Source: Caballeronia arvi (lineage in GTDB: Bacteria > Pseudomonadota > Gammaproteobacteria > Burkholderiales > Burkholderiaceae). Taken from it: a DNA stretch of 64,000 bases. This document shows, one piece after another, positions 7,749-15,602 of this stretch. Within the stretch, counting starts at the first letter, position 1. Every line of letters begins with the position of its first letter. Under the pieces are notes generated by a model. The model searched no databases. It was given only the letters and a program-made list of their open reading frames with translations, and was not told the origin of the DNA. Location of the stretch: NCBI RefSeq assembly GCF_001544695.2, contig NZ_FCOM02000016.1, positions 1-64,000 on the forward strand, written 5' to 3'. The position numbers and the translations under genes are program-made.

Positions 7749-8081
7749 ATGTGCGCCCTCACCATCAGCGATCTTCAGTACGACCGCGAGCTGGATCACT
7801 CGGCGATGTCGGCCATCGGCGGCGGCGGCGGAGCGCCCTGGGTGTTCGGCTGGATCGTGCCGTTCGTCGAACAGTCGTCGGGCGGTGGCGGCGGTGCTGC
7901 GGCGGTGACGCTCATCGATGTCACCAACAACATCTATCAGGTCACCAACAACATCACGAACAACAACATCACGGTCGGCCAGATGGTCAATCAGTTCCAG
8001 AGCGTCGCGGTCAGCAACACGGGGAACGGCGCGACGCTCACCGTCAATCCGAATTCGGTGGCGGGAAATCGCGCGGGCTGA
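7749..8081 (+). CDS. Small Gly-Gly-leader protein 1 (predicted export substrate)
   Basis: A 110-residue protein. Residues 1-25 form a leader (MCALTISDLQYDRELDHSAM then SAIGG) that matches the leader of the gene at 20136-20435 in the pattern LTI-x-DL-x4-ELD-x2-AMSA-[IV]-x-GG. The rest differs: a short hydrophobic block (PWVFGWIVPFV), a glycine run, and an Asn/Thr/Gln-rich part with a seven-residue repeat (VTNNIYQ, VTNNITN). There are no cysteines after the leader. The start has GGAG nine bases upstream and a sigma-54 promoter at 7688. A C39 peptidase-exporter nearby makes cleavage after Gly-Gly the obvious prediction. Whether the product is toxic, adhesive or a matrix component cannot be told. 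Confidence 0.75.
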   Translation: MCALTISDLQYDRELDHSAMSAIGGGGGAPWVFGWIVPFVEQSSGGGGGAAAVTLIDVTNNIYQVTNNITNNNITVGQMVNQFQSVAVSNTGNGATLTVNPNSVAGNRAG

Positions 8082-8187
8082 CGCGGTGGACATCAAGATT
8101 CGCTTCAGGCGCGGGTTGGGTCACAATGAGCGGGACCGTCCGCCCAGCCCGCCCCCCGCCGCGTCACCCAGGATTCCGGAGGTTGCC

Positions 8188-8958
8188 GTGACCTTCAGCA
8201 CCGAATTCCGATGGACTTCCGCCGCCCGCACCGACACCGGCTGCGTGCGGCACATCAACGAAGACGCGCTGCTCGATGCGCCCGAGCGCGGCCTGTGGGT
8301 CGTCGCGGACGGCATGGGCGGGCACGCGGTCGGCGATCTGGCGAGCCGGATGGTGGTCGAGAGCCTCGCGAAGGCGGCCGGCCCGGACGGCCTCGCGAGC
8401 GTCATCGCCGATGCCCGCGCGCGCCTTCTCGACGTCAACGAGCGCTTGCGGCTGGAAGCGGCGCGTCGTCAGGTATCGCGTATCGGCAGCACGGTGGTGC
8501 TGCTCGCGGCGCGCGACGGCGCGTGCGCTTATCTGTGGGCAGGCGACAGCCGTATCTATCTGTTCCGGCAGGGCCGCCTGATGAAGCTCACGCGCGATCA
8601 CAGCCATGTCGAGGAACTGAAGGCGCGCGGTCAACTGACGGCCGAGGAAGCGCTGCATCATCCCGCGCAGCATCTGATCACGCGTGCGGTCGGCGCGCTC
8701 GACGTGCTCGAGCTCGATGAGCACACGCTCACGCTGAACGATGGCGATACGTTCCTGCTGTGCAGCGACGGGTTGTCGAACGAGGTCAGCGAAGCGGAGA
8801 TGGCGAGCGAGCTCGCGCCGGGGAATTGCGAAGCGGCGGCGCAACGGCTGCTGGAGATCGCGCTGGCGCGAGGCGGGCGCGACAACATTTCGGTTGTCGT
8901 CGCGCATGCGGAGGATTTGATGGCGACTGATAAGACGCAGGTGAATCCGTCGATTTAG
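8188..8958 (+). CDS. PP2C-family serine/threonine protein phosphatase
   Basis: A 256-residue metal-dependent phosphatase like Stp1/PppA. Signature blocks are present in order: TDTGCVRHINEDALL, VADGMGGHAVGD (metal-binding Asp), GSTVV, YLWAGDSRIYLFR, LTRDHSHVEEL, DTFLLCSDGLSNEV and GGRDNISVVV. It starts at a GTG with GGAGG six bases upstream; longer in-frame starts have no such site. No Ser/Thr kinase is encoded in the window, although an FHA (phosphothreonine-binding) protein is made by the facing operon, so the antagonist kinase must be elsewhere. The gene converges on the sigma-54 activator gene. Confidence 0.92.
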   Translation: MTFSTEFRWTSAARTDTGCVRHINEDALLDAPERGLWVVADGMGGHAVGDLASRMVVESLAKAAGPDGLASVIADARARLLDVNERLRLEAARRQVSRIGSTVVLLAARDGACAYLWAGDSRIYLFRQGRLMKLTRDHSHVEELKARGQLTAEEALHHPAQHLITRAVGALDVLELDEHTLTLNDGDTFLLCSDGLSNEVSEAEMASELAPGNCEAAAQRLLEIALARGGRDNISVVVAHAEDLMATDKTQVNPSI

Positions 8959-8959
8959 G

Positions 8960-8981
8960 GGCGTCTGGGGCACCAGACGCC
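8960..8981. terminator. Hairpin between the converging PP2C and activator genes
   Basis: GGCGTCTGG pairs with CCAGACGCC around a four-base loop immediately after the PP2C stop. There is no T tract, so its efficiency as an intrinsic terminator is doubtful; it may serve both strands. Confidence 0.45.
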
Positions 8982-8986
8982 AGACT

Positions 8987-10300
8987 TCACCCCCCCGCCT
9001 CCCGATTCTTCTGCGCCGCCGCCCGAAACTCCTTCGAATGCAGCCCATGCTTCTTCAAAAGCATCTGCAGATGCGACCGGTTCATCTCATACCGCCGCGC
9101 GAGCTCGGCGACCGTGCCACCCGTCTCCTGCAACCCGCGTTCGAGAAACGCACGCTCGGCCTCGTCGCTCGCGACGCGTTTCGCTTCCGCCAGCGAACTC
9201 GCCGTCGCGATGCCGTTGCCGCTCGCGGCCGGCCCGCCCATCGCCAGCGAAAGCGATGACTTCGGCCGGATATCCACCGGCAGATGATCGATGTCGGCCA
9301 TATCGCCCGCAAGACACGCGAGCCGATACACCACGTTCCTCAACTCGCGGATATTGCCCGGATAGTCGTAGTTGCGCAGAAAATCCCGAAGCCTCGGCGA
9401 CAGCTTCACCGGCCGCCGTTTCAACGTCGCTGCGGCTTCATCGCCGAAATAGGCAAGCAAAAGCGAAATCTCGTCACGCCGTTCGCGCAACGCAGGCAGC
9501 GTCAAATGGATCACGCTCAGCCGATAAAACAGATCCTCGCGAAAACGTCCTTCGTCGCAGAACTTGCGCAGGTTGCGGTTCGTCGCCGCGACGATGCGCG
9601 TATCCACCGCGATCGGCTCGTCCGAGCCCACGCGCTGGATCTCGTGCGATTCGAGCACGCGCAAGAGTTTCACTTGCCCTGATAGCGGCAACTCGCCGAT
9701 TTCATCGAGAAAGATGGTTCCTGTATGCGCGCTTTCGAATTTGCCCTTGCGATCGTTGGTCGCGCCCGTGAACGCGCCCTTGCGATGCCCGAACAGTTCG
9801 GACTCCAGCAGATTCTCCGGAATCGCGCCGCAGTTCACCGAGATATACGGCTTGTCCGCGCGCGCACCGTTCGCGTGAATGACCTTCGCCATCAGTTCCT
9901 TGCCGGTGCCGCTTTCACCGTCGATCAAAACGGGCAGATCCGTCGGCGCGGCTTTTTCCGCGATTTCCAGCGCTTCGAGCAGCTTGGGGTTATCGCCGAA
10001 CGTGCCTTCGAAGACGAAGCTGCGTTCGATCAGCGCCTGACGCCGCGCGCCCGCCGACAACTCGCGCTTGGGCTCGGCAGCCGCGGCCTGCACGAAACGC
10101 TCCTTGTGCGACAACTGCATGACTTCATCGCGCAAGGTGCTCGCCTGCCGCAAGAGTTTTTCGATTTCGGGCCGCTCCAGCCGCGAGGTCCATCGAAGCG
10201 TCGAGCGCAAGATCTCGATCTTCTCGATGAGCCCCGCATACGAAATCGCCGATGCTGCAGGCGTGCTGGTATCGCTTTCCGGCTGGTCGAGTATTTTCAT
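8987..10300 (-). CDS. Sigma-54-dependent transcriptional activator (AAA+/Fis type)
   Basis: A 437-residue enhancer-binding protein. An N-terminal region of about 95 residues has helical character and no recognisable receiver, GAF or PAS domain. The AAA+ core follows: Walker A GESGTGKE near residues 128-135, the sigma-54 contact motif GAFTGA at 175-180, Walker B FLDE near 197-200 and RFREDLFYRLSVI. A Fis-type helix-turn-helix ends the protein (GGTVAELARRYEMNRSHLQM). Its ATG overlaps the exporter stop (ATGA). Because three sigma-54 promoters lie in this locus, the activator probably controls the LRAT-like gene and both leader-peptide genes. The input signal may come through the PP2C/FHA pair or the cyclic-nucleotide domains. 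Confidence 0.92.
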   Translation of the reverse strand: MKILDQPESDTSTPAASAISYAGLIEKIEILRSTLRWTSRLERPEIEKLLRQASTLRDEVMQLSHKERFVQAAAAEPKRELSAGARRQALIERSFVFEGTFGDNPKLLEALEIAEKAAPTDLPVLIDGESGTGKELMAKVIHANGARADKPYISVNCGAIPENLLESELFGHRKGAFTGATNDRKGKFESAHTGTIFLDEIGELPLSGQVKLLRVLESHEIQRVGSDEPIAVDTRIVAATNRNLRKFCDEGRFREDLFYRLSVIHLTLPALRERRDEISLLLAYFGDEAAATLKRRPVKLSPRLRDFLRNYDYPGNIRELRNVVYRLACLAGDMADIDHLPVDIRPKSSLSLAMGGPAASGNGIATASSLAEAKRVASDEAERAFLERGLQETGGTVAELARRYEMNRSHLQMLLKKHGLHSKEFRAAAQKNREAGG

Positions 10301-13300
10301 GCTGCGCTCAGTTGCTTTTGCACGAGTTGGTAATACATGCCCTTTCTCGCGACGAGTTCGTCGTGCTTGCCCTGCTCGACGATGCCGCCTTCGTACAGCA
10401 CGAGAATCTTGTCGGCGCGCATGATCGTCGAAAGCCTGTGCGCGATGATGACCGCCGTGCGCCCTTTCAGGATCTCCTGCATGTTGCCGAGAATATTGCT
10501 TTCCGATTGCGTATCGAGCGCGGACGTGGCTTCGTCGAACACGAGCAGACGCGGATCGTGATACAGCGCCCGCGCAATGCATAGCCGCTGAATCTGTCCG
10601 CCCGACAACCCCACGCCGCGTTCGCCGACCACCTGTTCGTAACCGAGCGGCATCTTCGCGATGAACCCGTGCGCGTCGGCCATCTTCGACACTTCTTCGA
10701 TGCGCCGCCTGTCGGGCGCTTCATCGCCGCTCGCGATGTTATCGGCGATCGTTCCCGAGAACAGCAGATTGCTCTGCATCACATAGCCGATCTGCGCGCG
10801 AAAGAAACCCTTGTCGACGACGTTGATGTCATAACCATCGACAGTCATTTTCCCTTCGCTCGGCGCATAGAAACCGACCAGCAGTTTCGCCAACGTCGTC
10901 TTGCCCGAACCGCTGCGCCCGACGATCGCAATCAGCTCGCCCGGCTTGATATCGAAGCTGATGTTCTCCAGCACGTACGGCGCATCGCCTTCGCCATAAC
11001 GGAAGTACACGCCGTTGAAGCTGATATCGCCCTGCAGGTCGGGCAGCATCACGCGTTGCTGCATGTCCTGCGGCTTCTGCTCCGGTTCGATGTCGAGCAC
11101 GTCGCCGAGGCGCTCCATCGCGACGCCCGCATCGTTCAGCAGACTCCACAGGTTGATGAGGCCCATCAGCGGCGCGAGCACGCTGCCCATGTAAGCGTTG
11201 AACGCGATCAGTTGCCCGATGGTGAGCTCGCGCGCGAGCACGAGATTCGCGCCGACCCACAATATGCCGATGGTCGTCGCCGCATTGAGCAACTGGCTGC
11301 ACAAGCCCACGGCGATATTGAAGCGCTGCGACCTGTATTGCACTTCGAGCGACTTCGCGTACTTCTTCTCCCACTTCAGCCGCACCGCGCGCTCGATGCC
11401 CATGCCTTTCACCGTCTCGACGCCTCCGAGCGCTTCCATCAGATACGAACGCGCATCCGTTCCCGCGTTGAAGGTTTCTCGCGCGTTGTGCTTGATGCGC
11501 GGCGTCGCGAGCACGGTCAGCGCCATCATCGGGATCACGAATGCGATGAGCAACAACGTGAGCTTCACGTTGTAGAGGAACATGATCGTGAAATAGATGA
11601 AGATCATCAGCAGGTTCAGCACGGTCGACACCGTCGACTCCGTGAGGAACGCGCGGATCGTGTGATTCTCCTGAAAGCGCGCGAACACGTCGCCGGTCTT
11701 GCGCTTCGCGAAGAACCCGAACGGCAGCGAGAACGTGTGCTTGAAAAACTGCGACATCATCGCGAAGTCCATGTTGCGGACCATGAAGTTCGCGAGATAC
11801 GCGCGTATCGTCGTCATCAGTTGCGTGAAGAGACTAGCGATGACGAGCCCCGCGATCAGCACATGCAGCAGGCTGACGTTCTGATGCACGATCACGCCAT
11901 CGAGAATGTTCTGGATGATGAGCGGCGGAATCACGCCCAGCACCTGAATCACGAAGGTCGCAAGAAAGAGATGCAGCAGGATCTTCTTGTACGGCTTCAG
12001 ATAGCCGACGAAGCGCAGCCACGGCGAGCGCGACACGGCCTGCTGCGTGAGATCCTGTCCCGCCGTGAAGAGCAGACACGTGCCGCTCCAGCCGCGCTCG
12101 AATTCACCTACCGTCATCTTCCTGAAGCCGATCGCCGGGTCCGCGACCCACACGTTCTCGCTCGAAATGCCATAGATGATGATGTAGTGGTATCCCTCCC
12201 AATGCGCGATGAACGGCATCTCGAAGCCGCGCAGCGATTCGAACGTGCATTGCACGCCACGCGTCGTGAAGCCGAGCGATTCGCCCGCGCGCGCGAGCGA
12301 ATCGAGCGTCGCGCCAGAGGTCGTTACGTTGGCCAGCTCGCGCAGCTTGCCGAGCGTCATGTTGATGCCGTAGTGGCGGCAGATCATCGCGAGACAGGCC
12401 GCGCCGCAGTCCATCTCCTCCGCCTGCTCCACCCACGCAAAGCGCTTGATCACGCGCTCGCCCAGCTCGGGCTTCGTGTGCAGATCGAGCATCGCGGGCA
12501 GCTTGCGGCGCTCGGCGATCTTCTTTTGCCGCGTCAGTTCACGCTCGGTGAAACGGATGCGCTCTTCGAGCACTTCACGCAGCTTGACATTGCGCTCGAT
12601 GATGAAGTGCACCGTCTTCTCGGGAATCACGAGCAAACGCGTATCGGCGCTCGCAATGGCCGACGCCATCTGCTCCTGACGCATCACGCAGGCCTTTTCG
12701 CCGAAGATCTCGCCGGGACCGAGCGTCGCGAGCACATGCTGCTGTCCGCCCTCTTCGCGCACGATGCGCACTTCGCCCTGACGCACGACATAGAGCCGCC
12801 GGTCGTCGCGCGAGTCCTGCTTGAGAATCTCCTTGCCTTCGCCGACGCGCTTCACGCCGACGCTGCGCACGCATTCCTCAAGCTCGTCCTTGTCGAGCTT
12901 GCCGCGCAAATCGAAGAGCTTGGCGACGAAGCCGCCCGCCGAATTGATCGCGACATAGCTGGTGACGAACGCGAGCGCAGCGGGATTCGTCGCGATGACC
13001 GGTTCGATCGCGCTGCGCGGGATATACAGCAGCTCCGTCTTGCCCGAGGAACGCACCGACGACTCATGGCGGTAGTCGCGCAGCATCGCGATATCCGCGA
13101 ACGTCTCGCGCTCCTTCTTCACCCCCATGCTGATTTCCTTGCCGTGCTCCTCGGTGAAGATGCGCACGGAGCCCGCCTTCACGATGAAGAGCCCGGCAGC
13201 GGCATCGCCCGCGTTGCACACGGTTTCGCCGAAGCCGAAGCGCCGCGACTCGGTGTGCGCCGCGAGATGCTCGATTTCCTCGCGCGTGAACGGCGAGAGA

Positions 13301-13356
13301 ATCTCGACCGACGAAAGAAAGTCGGCGGGCGAATCAAGGCTCGATGGAGCGTCCAT
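10297..13356 (-). CDS. Peptidase-containing ABC exporter with two cyclic-nucleotide-binding domains
   Basis: A 1019-residue type I secretion ATPase. Two cNMP-binding domains lead (about residues 15-135 and 150-260; FGFGETVCNAGD and LGPGEIFGEKACV are recognisable cores). A C39 peptidase follows, with Gln311, Cys317 in EEMDCGAACLAMI, His390 in EGYHYIIIYG and Asp406 in VADPA, so the catalytic set is complete. The transmembrane domain is about residues 445-760, and the ATPase has GRSGSGKTT, LSGGQIQRL, LLVFDEATSALD and AHRLS. Such exporters cut substrates after a Gly-Gly leader and move them through HlyD/TolC partners, both of which are encoded here. The cNMP domains suggest gating by a cyclic nucleotide. 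Coupled by overlap to the activator gene. Confidence 0.93.
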   Translation of the reverse strand: MDAPSSLDSPADFLSSVEILSPFTREEIEHLAAHTESRRFGFGETVCNAGDAAAGLFIVKAGSVRIFTEEHGKEISMGVKKERETFADIAMLRDYRHESSVRSSGKTELLYIPRSAIEPVIATNPAALAFVTSYVAINSAGGFVAKLFDLRGKLDKDELEECVRSVGVKRVGEGKEILKQDSRDDRRLYVVRQGEVRIVREEGGQQHVLATLGPGEIFGEKACVMRQEQMASAIASADTRLLVIPEKTVHFIIERNVKLREVLEERIRFTERELTRQKKIAERRKLPAMLDLHTKPELGERVIKRFAWVEQAEEMDCGAACLAMICRHYGINMTLGKLRELANVTTSGATLDSLARAGESLGFTTRGVQCTFESLRGFEMPFIAHWEGYHYIIIYGISSENVWVADPAIGFRKMTVGEFERGWSGTCLLFTAGQDLTQQAVSRSPWLRFVGYLKPYKKILLHLFLATFVIQVLGVIPPLIIQNILDGVIVHQNVSLLHVLIAGLVIASLFTQLMTTIRAYLANFMVRNMDFAMMSQFFKHTFSLPFGFFAKRKTGDVFARFQENHTIRAFLTESTVSTVLNLLMIFIYFTIMFLYNVKLTLLLIAFVIPMMALTVLATPRIKHNARETFNAGTDARSYLMEALGGVETVKGMGIERAVRLKWEKKYAKSLEVQYRSQRFNIAVGLCSQLLNAATTIGILWVGANLVLARELTIGQLIAFNAYMGSVLAPLMGLINLWSLLNDAGVAMERLGDVLDIEPEQKPQDMQQRVMLPDLQGDISFNGVYFRYGEGDAPYVLENISFDIKPGELIAIVGRSGSGKTTLAKLLVGFYAPSEGKMTVDGYDINVVDKGFFRAQIGYVMQSNLLFSGTIADNIASGDEAPDRRRIEEVSKMADAHGFIAKMPLGYEQVVGERGVGLSGGQIQRLCIARALYHDPRLLVFDEATSALDTQSESNILGNMQEILKGRTAVIIAHRLSTIMRADKILVLYEGGIVEQGKHDELVARKGMYYQLVQKQLSAA

Positions 13357-13390
13357 GTTCTATCGCGTTTCCCGTGAGCTCAGCGTGAAG

Positions 13391-14143
13391 TCAGCGTGCT
13401 TCGATGACATGCTCCTGCGCGCGCGCCATCATCCATTCTTCGCGCAGCAGGCGGCGGATTTCCGCGGACACGTCTTCGTCGAGCCTCGCGGGATACTTCG
13501 CCGTCACCGCGAAGATTTCATACGAGGTTCCGTCCGCCGATATGAACGGCCCGAGCAGATCGCCGGCTTCCGCGTTGAACACCTTCGCTTCGACTTCCGG
13601 CTTCATCTGCCCGCGCATCACGCGGCCGATCACACCGCCTTCGTCGCGCGTATCGGCGAGGGAATGCTCGCGCGCCATCTCGGCGAAGCTGTCGGGATCG
13701 TCGTTGAGATAAGAGATCATCTCTTTGGCGCTGCCTTCGGTATCGAGCAGGATGTGGCTCACTTCGATGCTGTCGAACTTCGGCGAATTGAGCTGGAAAT
13801 ACTCTTCGATCTCGCGCTGCGTGCCGACCTTGTCGAGCATCTTCTCGTGATAGAGCGTGTCGGTGATGAAGACCTCGAATTCGTCGAGGCTCACGTGAAG
13901 CGCATCGAGATAATTGTTCATGTCCGCCGCGCGATGCAGCCCGCGAATGCGGCGGAACTGATCGGCGCGGTTCTGGACCTCGTCGTCGCTGACCGCGACG
14001 CCGGATTTTTTCGCCGCGCGGACCGTGAGCTTGTCGCGCACGAGTTGCTCGATGAGACCGTCGAACTGACCGTTCAGCTTCAATAACCTGATGAATTCGC
14101 CGACATCGACCAATTCGTCGTCGATACGCACAATCGCCGTCAT
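13391..14143 (-). CDS. Parvulin-type peptidyl-prolyl isomerase/SurA-like protein without a signal peptide
   Basis: A 250-residue protein with a helical SurA-like N-terminal part (EFIRLLKLNGQFDGLIEQLVRDKL) and a parvulin domain at about residues 115-215 (VSHILLDTEG, DSFAEMAREHSLADTRDEGGVIG, FNAEAGDLLGPF). There is no signal peptide or transmembrane segment, so it should be cytoplasmic, unlike SurA or PpiD. GGAGA lies six bases before the ATG. Its position between the HlyD-like and exporter genes suggests a chaperone that keeps substrates export-competent, or one that matures the exporter. This role is inferred from location. Confidence 0.85.
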   Translation of the reverse strand: MTAIVRIDDELVDVGEFIRLLKLNGQFDGLIEQLVRDKLTVRAAKKSGVAVSDDEVQNRADQFRRIRGLHRAADMNNYLDALHVSLDEFEVFITDTLYHEKMLDKVGTQREIEEYFQLNSPKFDSIEVSHILLDTEGSAKEMISYLNDDPDSFAEMAREHSLADTRDEGGVIGRVMRGQMKPEVEAKVFNAEAGDLLGPFISADGTSYEIFAVTAKYPARLDEDVSAEIRRLLREEWMMARAQEHVIEAR

Positions 14144-14228
14144 GTCGTTCTCCGTTTGGTTTTAGGTTGAATTGCGCATCATGTTCGTGTCCGGGCGAGC
14201 GCGTCACCCTCCATTCGTATCCCTTCTT

Positions 14229-15602
14229 TCATCCCGCCACATTGCGGAAGGGATCGAGCCCGAGATCGATCAGGCGCCGCTCGCGCACGACGATTTCGGC
14301 TGTCGCCGTCATGCCGTAGCGCAGCGGATATTTCGTGTCCGCCACCTGATAGAAATCGCGATCGAGCGTCACGCGTCCTTCATAGACCGGCTGCTTGGTC
14401 GTCGGGCTCGGCTTGGTCGCGGGCGATATGAACGCGAGCGTGCCGTCGATGACGCCGTAGCGCTGATAAGGAAACGCATTGAACTTGAGCTTCACGCGCT
14501 GGCCTTCGCGCAGGAACGCGCGGTCGTGCTCGGCGATCTCGATCTTCAGCACGGGCTTCGCATTCGCCGGCGCGATACCGCCGAGCGGCGTGTTCGCCTG
14601 AATCTTGTCGCCGGGCTGCGTCGATGTCACGTCCGTGATGACACCCGACACCGGCGCGAGAATCAGCAGGAAATTATCCTTGTCGATGTTCTCGAACTTG
14701 ATGCGCGCGGCGGCATCCGCGACGAGGCGCGCCGTTTGCAATTGCAAGCGCAGCTTGTCCTCGGTGCTCGCGACTTCGCGCATCGCGGCTTCGTATTGCA
14801 GGCGCAGACTCGTCGCTTCCTGGCCGCTCGTTTCGAGCTGGCGCTTCGCCTGCGTGAAATCGTGGCTCAAACGAAAGTCCAGTTCCGCGAGTCGCGATTG
14901 CTCGATGCGATACGCGCCGTCGGCTTCGAGATACGCGTTGCGCTTCTGATCGACCTGCGCTTCCGCAATGCCGCCGCCGCCGGGCAGCGCGAGCAGGCGC
15001 TGGAAACGGTCGAGATCGACCTTCGCGGCATCGCGCGCGCGGCGGGCGTTTTCCAGCGTGCTGCGCGCTTCCTGCAACTGCGCTTTCTGGCCTTCCGCGA
15101 GCTTGCTCGTGCCTTCCGACACGCGCTGCTGATGCTGATGCTCCTCCACATCCATCTGATCCTTGAGCGCGGCGATGCGGCGCTCCATCAGGAGCTTTTT
15201 CTCGGGGAACTGCTTCCACTCGCGCTCGGCGTCGTCGAGCTTCAATTGCGCTTCGAGCGCATTGGTCGCCGCCTCGATCGCGCCGCGCGCGTTCAGCCGT
15301 GCGACGACATCGTCCTTGCGCACGGGCTGCCCTTCGGCGATGAAAAGATCGGCGAGCTCGCCGTCGATAGGCGCATAGAAGCGGCGCACGTCCGATTCGG
15401 GCGCGAGAGTGCCTTGCGCGTTGACCATTACATCGGCATGACCGACGAAGGACCATACGAGCGCCGACGCGACGAGCGCGACCATCGCGAAGACGAGCCC
15501 CTGCGTGATACGGGCCGGCTCGGCTGCAAGTATTGCGATGCCTTCGGCGCCGTGCTCTCCGAGCGCCTCCGACAGCGGCTTAAGGTGTGCGTCTCGCTTC
15601 AC
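14229..15602 (-). CDS. HlyD-family periplasmic adaptor (membrane fusion) protein
   Basis: A 457-residue type I secretion adaptor. It has one N-terminal membrane anchor at about residues 33-53 (GLVFAMVALVASALVWSFVG), a biotinyl-lipoyl-like half-motif (FYAPIDGELADLFIAEGQPV), a long coiled coil at about residues 105-290 rich in Glu, Gln, Arg and Ala, and the second half-motif plus beta-barrel (LAPVSGVITDV, PGDKIQANTPLG). It starts at a GTG with GGAGG about ten bases upstream, and the start overlaps the FHA gene by 23 bases. It would bridge the C39 exporter and the TolC-like protein of the same block. Confidence 0.93.
   Translation of the reverse strand: MKRDAHLKPLSEALGEHGAEGIAILAAEPARITQGLVFAMVALVASALVWSFVGHADVMVNAQGTLAPESDVRRFYAPIDGELADLFIAEGQPVRKDDVVARLNARGAIEAATNALEAQLKLDDAEREWKQFPEKKLLMERRIAALKDQMDVEEHQHQQRVSEGTSKLAEGQKAQLQEARSTLENARRARDAAKVDLDRFQRLLALPGGGGIAEAQVDQKRNAYLEADGAYRIEQSRLAELDFRLSHDFTQAKRQLETSGQEATSLRLQYEAAMREVASTEDKLRLQLQTARLVADAAARIKFENIDKDNFLLILAPVSGVITDVTSTQPGDKIQANTPLGGIAPANAKPVLKIEIAEHDRAFLREGQRVKLKFNAFPYQRYGVIDGTLAFISPATKPSPTTKQPVYEGRVTLDRDFYQVADTKYPLRYGMTATAEIVVRERRLIDLGLDPFRNVAG

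Noticed and set aside
7248..8096. A 282-codon minus-strand frame across the LRAT/leader-gene gap
   Set aside because: It runs through both sigma-54 promoters and overlaps leader gene 1; its composition is not protein-like.
10669..13377. A 902-codon open frame on the plus strand
   Set aside because: It is the antisense shadow of the C39 exporter gene in GC-rich DNA; its translation is Arg/His-rich with no family motif.
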